7,990 nucleotides of DNA. Source: Desulfobacteraceae bacterium. Its GTDB lineage: Bacteria; Desulfobacterota; Desulfobacteria; Desulfobacterales; SG8-13. A program made the position numbers and the translations under genes. Location: positions 1-7,990 of the forward strand of contig JARFQH010000130.1 in NCBI GenBank assembly GCA_029287875.1, written 5' to 3'. Numbering within the stretch: the stretch's first letter is position 1; the number at the start of each line of letters is the position of its first letter. Below, one piece after another: positions 5,048 through 7,990 of this stretch. The notes below the pieces were generated by a model. That model searched no databases, was not told the DNA's origin, and saw nothing but the letters and a program-made list of their open reading frames with translations.

Positions 5048-5989
5048 GTCAAAGATAGCCCCGGCAGGTATAGGATGACCGCGTAAAAACTCGCTGACCG
5101 TTAAACGGTTGCCCGATTCTCCCTGAATCTCCAGGACAGATAGTAGTCCATTGCCGGTGGCCACTCTCAGTTCATCGGGGAATCCCGGAACGACTGTTCC
5201 CGGAGTGACGGCCTTCCCGGCGGCCGGCAGTGCCACGGCTTTGAATATTTTGAGACGTTTATCGTCGTAAAAAGTGAACGTGCCCGGCCAGGGGTTCATG
5301 CCGCGAATCCGGTCTGAAATGACCTTGGCCGGTTGGTGCCAGTCGATCCGCCCGTCTTCTTTTTTTAGCATCGGGGCCAGGGTCGCCTGGTCGTGCATTT
5401 GAGACGTTGGTGCCAGGCGCCGGTCTGCCATCCGATCCAGCGTTTCCTCCAACACCTTGGCCCCGAGATCGGCCAAACGGTCGTGAAGAGTGGCGGCCGT
5501 GTCATCGGGCCCGATCGGTTCCGTGGCCGTTAATAGGATGTCACCGGTGTCCATTCCCTCGTCCATCATTATGGTGGTGATGCCGGTTTCTGTTTCTCCG
5601 TTGATGATTGCCCAGTGAATCGGGGCCGATCCCCGGTAACGTGGCAAGAGAGACGCATGGACATTGATGCATCCCGCGGCTGGAATCTCCAAGACCGCTT
5701 TCGGCAGGATGCGCCCATAGGCAACCACAACCATCAGGTCCGGGTGGAGGCGTGAAAGCGTTTCGGTGAATTCAGCGGTTTTGATTTTTTCAGGCTGTAT
5801 GACGGGAAGACTGAGCTTGAGGGCCGTTGTCTTGACGGGTGGTGGATATACGCGACGACCTCTTCCCTTGGGACGATCCGGTTGGGTGACAACTTGAACC
5901 ACACGGTGTCGACTGCGGTGCAAGGTATCGAGACAGGGAACGGAAAAATCCGGTGTACCCATGAAAACGATGTCGAATGATCGGGTCAT
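5045..5989 (-). CDS. fmt: Methionyl-tRNA formyltransferase (314 aa)
   Basis: Fmt transfers a formyl group from 10-formyltetrahydrofolate to initiator Met-tRNA, the step that Def later reverses on the nascent protein. From ATG 5989, the N-terminal domain opens with IVFMGTPDFSVPCL. It carries the tRNA-contact loop QPDRPKGRGRRVYPPPVK and the catalytic block CINVHASLLPRYRGSAPIHW, with Asn109 and His111, then GMDTGD with Asp147. These form the Asn-His-Asp triad of the family. The C-terminal OB-like domain begins near the IDWHQPAKVISDRIRGMNPWPGTF segment. An in-frame GTG at 6004 would add five residues and overlap def by 11 nt; the ATG, 4 nt after the def stop, gives the usual family N-terminus and length and is preferred. 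The TAA stop lies in the last bases of the repeat downstream. Confidence 0.96.
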   Translation of the reverse strand: MTRSFDIVFMGTPDFSVPCLDTLHRSRHRVVQVVTQPDRPKGRGRRVYPPPVKTTALKLSLPVIQPEKIKTAEFTETLSRLHPDLMVVVAYGRILPKAVLEIPAAGCINVHASLLPRYRGSAPIHWAIINGETETGITTIMMDEGMDTGDILLTATEPIGPDDTAATLHDRLADLGAKVLEETLDRMADRRLAPTSQMHDQATLAPMLKKEDGRIDWHQPAKVISDRIRGMNPWPGTFTFYDDKRLKIFKAVALPAAGKAVTPGTVVPGFPDELRVATGNGLLSVLEIQGESGNRLTVSEFLRGHPIPAGAIFD

Positions 5990-5993
5990 CGGA

Positions 5994-6503
5994 TCATTTC
6001 TCACGCATTATTTTTTTCATGCGACGCTTGTAAAGTTCGCGTTTCAAGGCGCTGATACGGTCGATAAAAAGAGTGCCGTTCAAATGATCGATTTCGTGCT
6101 GGAGCACGATCGCCAGGAACCCGTCGGCTTCAAAACGAAGGGACTTACCGTCTCGATCCACTCCTTCGACAACGATCCGGGCGGCTCTTTTGACATCGGA
6201 TCTAAAATCCGGGACGCTCAGACACCCCTCGTTTTCTGATATGATTTGCCCTTCGGTTTCGACGATCTTGGGATTGATAATGACCCCGTAGCCTCCATCG
6301 CTTTCCGTTGGTTTTTCGTCGTAGACCAGAACTTGCTTGTCGCTGCCGACCTGTATGGCGGCCAGTCCCACCCCGGGGGCTTCGTACATCGTCTCAACCA
6401 TGTCGGCCACAAGCTTTTGAATCACCTCGTCGATATTATCGACCGGCTGGGTGGGCTGTTGCAGAAATTTGTTTGGATAGGTCAGTATTTCGAGTTTTGT
6501 CAT
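5994..6503 (-). CDS. def: Peptide deformylase (169 aa)
   Basis: Def is a cytosolic metalloenzyme that removes the N-formyl group from nascent proteins at the ribosome. All three family motifs are intact: GVGLAAIQVG at 44-53, EGCLSVP at 92-98 with metal ligand Cys94, and HEIDH at 136-140 with ligands His136 and His140 and catalytic Glu137. The C-terminal helix is strongly basic (KRELYKRRMKKIMREK), as in deformylases that bind the ribosome through this tail. The length matches the E. coli-type enzyme. GAGGT lies 7 nt before the ATG. The gene sits 28 nt after the flippase-like gene and 4 nt before fmt, the usual def-fmt pairing. Confidence 0.97.
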   Translation of the reverse strand: MTKLEILTYPNKFLQQPTQPVDNIDEVIQKLVADMVETMYEAPGVGLAAIQVGSDKQVLVYDEKPTESDGGYGVIINPKIVETEGQIISENEGCLSVPDFRSDVKRAARIVVEGVDRDGKSLRFEADGFLAIVLQHEIDHLNGTLFIDRISALKRELYKRRMKKIMREK

Positions 6504-6531
6504 GAGCTTACCTCGTTGTGTTCCTCCGATA

Positions 6532-7599
6532 TCATTGGGGCTGCTCGTAAACCTGCCGGATGTTCACCCCGCTGACCCAGGCCGATACAAGGCCGACCAA
6601 TACGACCGGCACGATTTGAACGGCATGGTTGGCCAGCGTGTAACCGGCTGCTTCGCTCTCGGAAACGCCGAAAAGGACCATGGCAAAAACCCCGCCCGCT
6701 TCCCACAGACCCCAATAACCCGGCACGGATGGCAGGGCAATCACAAAACAGATGATCACCATCACGGCTGTAATTTCGCTCAGCGTCAAGTTGATTTGCG
6801 GACATCCGATCGAAATAAGATAATACGACAGTGCCGTGAAGAACCAGACGGCGAGCGAATAAATAAAGCATATAATAATGCGTTTCGGGTCTTTGATCAA
6901 TGCCATGCCGGAAGCGATGTTTTCGATAATACGGACGGCAGGGCGGCAGACTTTTTCTTTTAACCAGTCTCTGGATGACGTGGAGGCGAAAAACAGCAGT
7001 TCAGGAGCGGACAGAATAAGCCTGTTTGCCAGCTCTCTGGTTTTACCGAGAGTAACCAGAAAAAGGCCAATCACCATCAGGAAACCGATTTTCAGCATGC
7101 CGTTGAAGACGGTGACCAGGACCTCGTAATCGAGCCTGTATCCCCCGAAAGTGACATTAAAACCAGGCGCGATCCTGACGAAAGACGAAACCGCCAGAAA
7201 CAGCAGTAATAAAATGATCAGGTCGAAGATCCGCTCCACCGCCACCGTGGCCAAGCCGGTCGAAACCGGCACCGCCTCTTTGCGGTTCAAAACGAGTGGG
7301 CGGGCAAACTCGCCGACCCGGCCCGGCAGAACGCAGTTGATCATGAAGCCGATCATCAGCGGGTGAAAGGCCTGCCAGAATCCAACCGGATAATTCGAGG
7401 CCAAGATGAAACGCCACCGCGCTGCCCGCAACCCAAAAGCAAAGAGGATGGCGACGACCGTGGGAATGATCCAGACAAAATTGATTGTCGTCAGGTATTC
7501 AAGAAGTTCTTTGATCGGAACGTTGCGGAAGGCGAAATAGAGGGTCGTGACGGAAACGGCCGTACCCAGAAGCAGCGAGATACCGATTTTTTTATTCAT
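6532..7599 (-). CDS. Flippase-like membrane protein, lysylphosphatidylglycerol synthase TM family (355 aa)
   Basis: This is an integral inner-membrane protein of the family related to the N-terminal flippase domain of MprF, without the soluble aminoacyl-transferase domain. About eight hydrophobic segments are visible, roughly at 5-24, 40-58, 78-92, 115-140, 165-184, 240-263, 276-292 and 325-345. The family signature is clear: GFMINCVLPGRVGEFARP at 84-101 (N-x-x-L-P-x-R-x-G-E), ERIFDLI at 122-128, and PSVPGYWGLWEAG at 290-302 with Pro293, Gly294 and Glu300. Related proteins are linked to transfer of lipid-linked glycans or lipids across the membrane, but the substrate cannot be read from the sequence. 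It lies 24 nt after ribF and 28 nt before def, probably in the same transcript; the metabolic link to its neighbours is not evident. The ATG is preceded by AAGG at short spacing. Confidence 0.9.
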   Translation of the reverse strand: MNKKIGISLLLGTAVSVTTLYFAFRNVPIKELLEYLTTINFVWIIPTVVAILFAFGLRAARWRFILASNYPVGFWQAFHPLMIGFMINCVLPGRVGEFARPLVLNRKEAVPVSTGLATVAVERIFDLIILLLLFLAVSSFVRIAPGFNVTFGGYRLDYEVLVTVFNGMLKIGFLMVIGLFLVTLGKTRELANRLILSAPELLFFASTSSRDWLKEKVCRPAVRIIENIASGMALIKDPKRIIICFIYSLAVWFFTALSYYLISIGCPQINLTLSEITAVMVIICFVIALPSVPGYWGLWEAGGVFAMVLFGVSESEAAGYTLANHAVQIVPVVLVGLVSAWVSGVNIRQVYEQPQ

Positions 7600-7623
7600 T
7601 CGCCTTGTTCAGTTCCTTTGATG

Positions 7624-7990
7624 TCAACTCTGCACATGCACTGTCGTTGACAGGATGGTACGGGCTTCGATCACATCTTTTTTAATCTGCTCTGAGAGCT
7701 CCGCGATTCCGGAAAATTTGAGTTCGTTTCGAATCCGCTTGATGAAATTCACCCGGATCCTTTGGCCATAGATGTTGCGGTCGAAATCGAGAATGTAAAC
7801 CTCGACGGTGAACAGGTGGTCGTCGAAGGTCGGGCTGTAACCGATGTTGGCGACTCCGTCGAACTGTTGGCCTTCGCAAACGACCGTGACGGCATAGACC
7901 CCGGTTTTTGGGCACAGTTCATCCTGCAGGATAATGTTGGCCGTGGGGAATCCCAGCAGTCGACCGCCCCGGTTGCGACCGGTTGTGACG
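7624..7990 (-). CDS. ribF: Riboflavin kinase/FAD synthetase, C-terminal part (cut by window edge)
   Basis: The last 121 residues of a bifunctional RibF are present, covering the riboflavin kinase domain that phosphorylates riboflavin to FMN. The N-terminal FMN adenylyltransferase domain lies beyond the right edge. The visible motifs, numbered from the first complete codon, are GGRLLGFPTANI (8-19) with the GFPTAN nucleotide-binding turn, GVYAVTV (30-36), GVANIGYSPTF (45-55), and VEVYILDFDRNIYGQRIRV (62-80) with Glu63 at the position of the conserved catalytic acid. The usual tail RNELKF, then LSEQIKKDVIEAR, ends at TGA 7626-7624. No internal defect is seen. It is the upstream-most gene here and lies 24 nt from the flippase-like gene, so the promoter for this block may be outside the window. 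Confidence 0.95.
   Translation of the reverse strand, partial: VTTGRNRGGRLLGFPTANIILQDELCPKTGVYAVTVVCEGQQFDGVANIGYSPTFDDHLFTVEVYILDFDRNIYGQRIRVNFIKRIRNELKFSGIAELSEQIKKDVIEARTILSTTVHVQS

Noticed and set aside
5045..6004. fmt starting at GTG 6004 (319 aa)
   Set aside because: It would overlap def by 11 nt and add five residues not typical of the family; ATG 5989 gives the usual spacing before IVFMGTPDF.
6532..7599. Full MprF-type lysylphosphatidylglycerol synthase
   Set aside because: The protein ends after the last membrane segment and lacks the cytosolic aminoacyl-transferase domain, so only the flippase-like part is supported.
7682..7915. Minus-strand 77-aa Arg/Pro-rich open frame
   Set aside because: This is an out-of-frame reading of the ribF fragment; the correct frame gives GFPTAN and GVANIG riboflavin kinase motifs.
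1..7990. CRISPR array, tRNA, rRNA or transposase genes
   Set aside because: No regularly spaced direct repeats, cloverleaf-like sequence, rRNA segments or DDE/Y1 transposase motifs were seen on either strand.

Overview
The window looks like a piece of chromosome from a Gram-negative bacterium, most likely a member of Desulfobacterota (Desulfobacteraceae/Desulfosarcina-like). This rests on gene content and order (def-fmt, rsmB followed by a small PASTA protein, then rpe and aroQ) and on palindromic intergenic repeats of a kind I associate with that group. The assignment is from recall of family character, not from a search.

From about 1121 to the right edge everything is on the minus strand and is housekeeping or membrane-linked. 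In transcription order: the C-terminal part of ribF (riboflavin kinase half), a polytopic flippase-like membrane protein, def (peptide deformylase), fmt (methionyl-tRNA formyltransferase), rsmB (16S rRNA m5C967 methyltransferase), a membrane-anchored three-PASTA protein, rpe (ribulose-phosphate 3-epimerase) and aroQ (type II dehydroquinase). Several junctions are tight: rsmB/PASTA and rpe/aroQ both share an ATGA start-stop, and def and fmt are 4 nt apart. Def and Fmt are the two halves of the N-formylmethionine cycle, and RsmB is another translation function.

Two gaps break this compact series: fmt-rsmB (about 250 bp) and PASTA-rpe (about 180 bp). Each holds one copy of the same roughly 160-bp, nearly fully palindromic element in the same orientation. 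In both cases its end coincides with the TAA stop codon of the upstream gene. The fmt-rsmB gap also carries five tandem 7-bp units just before rsmB.

The left 1.1 kb is different. It is AT-richer and holds a toxin-antitoxin module on the minus strand (RelE/HigB-type toxin first, XRE antitoxin second) with its own near-consensus promoter. Convergent to it, on the plus strand, are two small overlapping ORFs: the end of a truncated gene and a 60-aa charged, probably coiled-coil protein. I do not recognise either. This part looks like an accessory insertion next to the conserved block. No rRNA, tRNA, CRISPR array or transposase gene was seen. No stretch longer than 300 bp lacks a gene.
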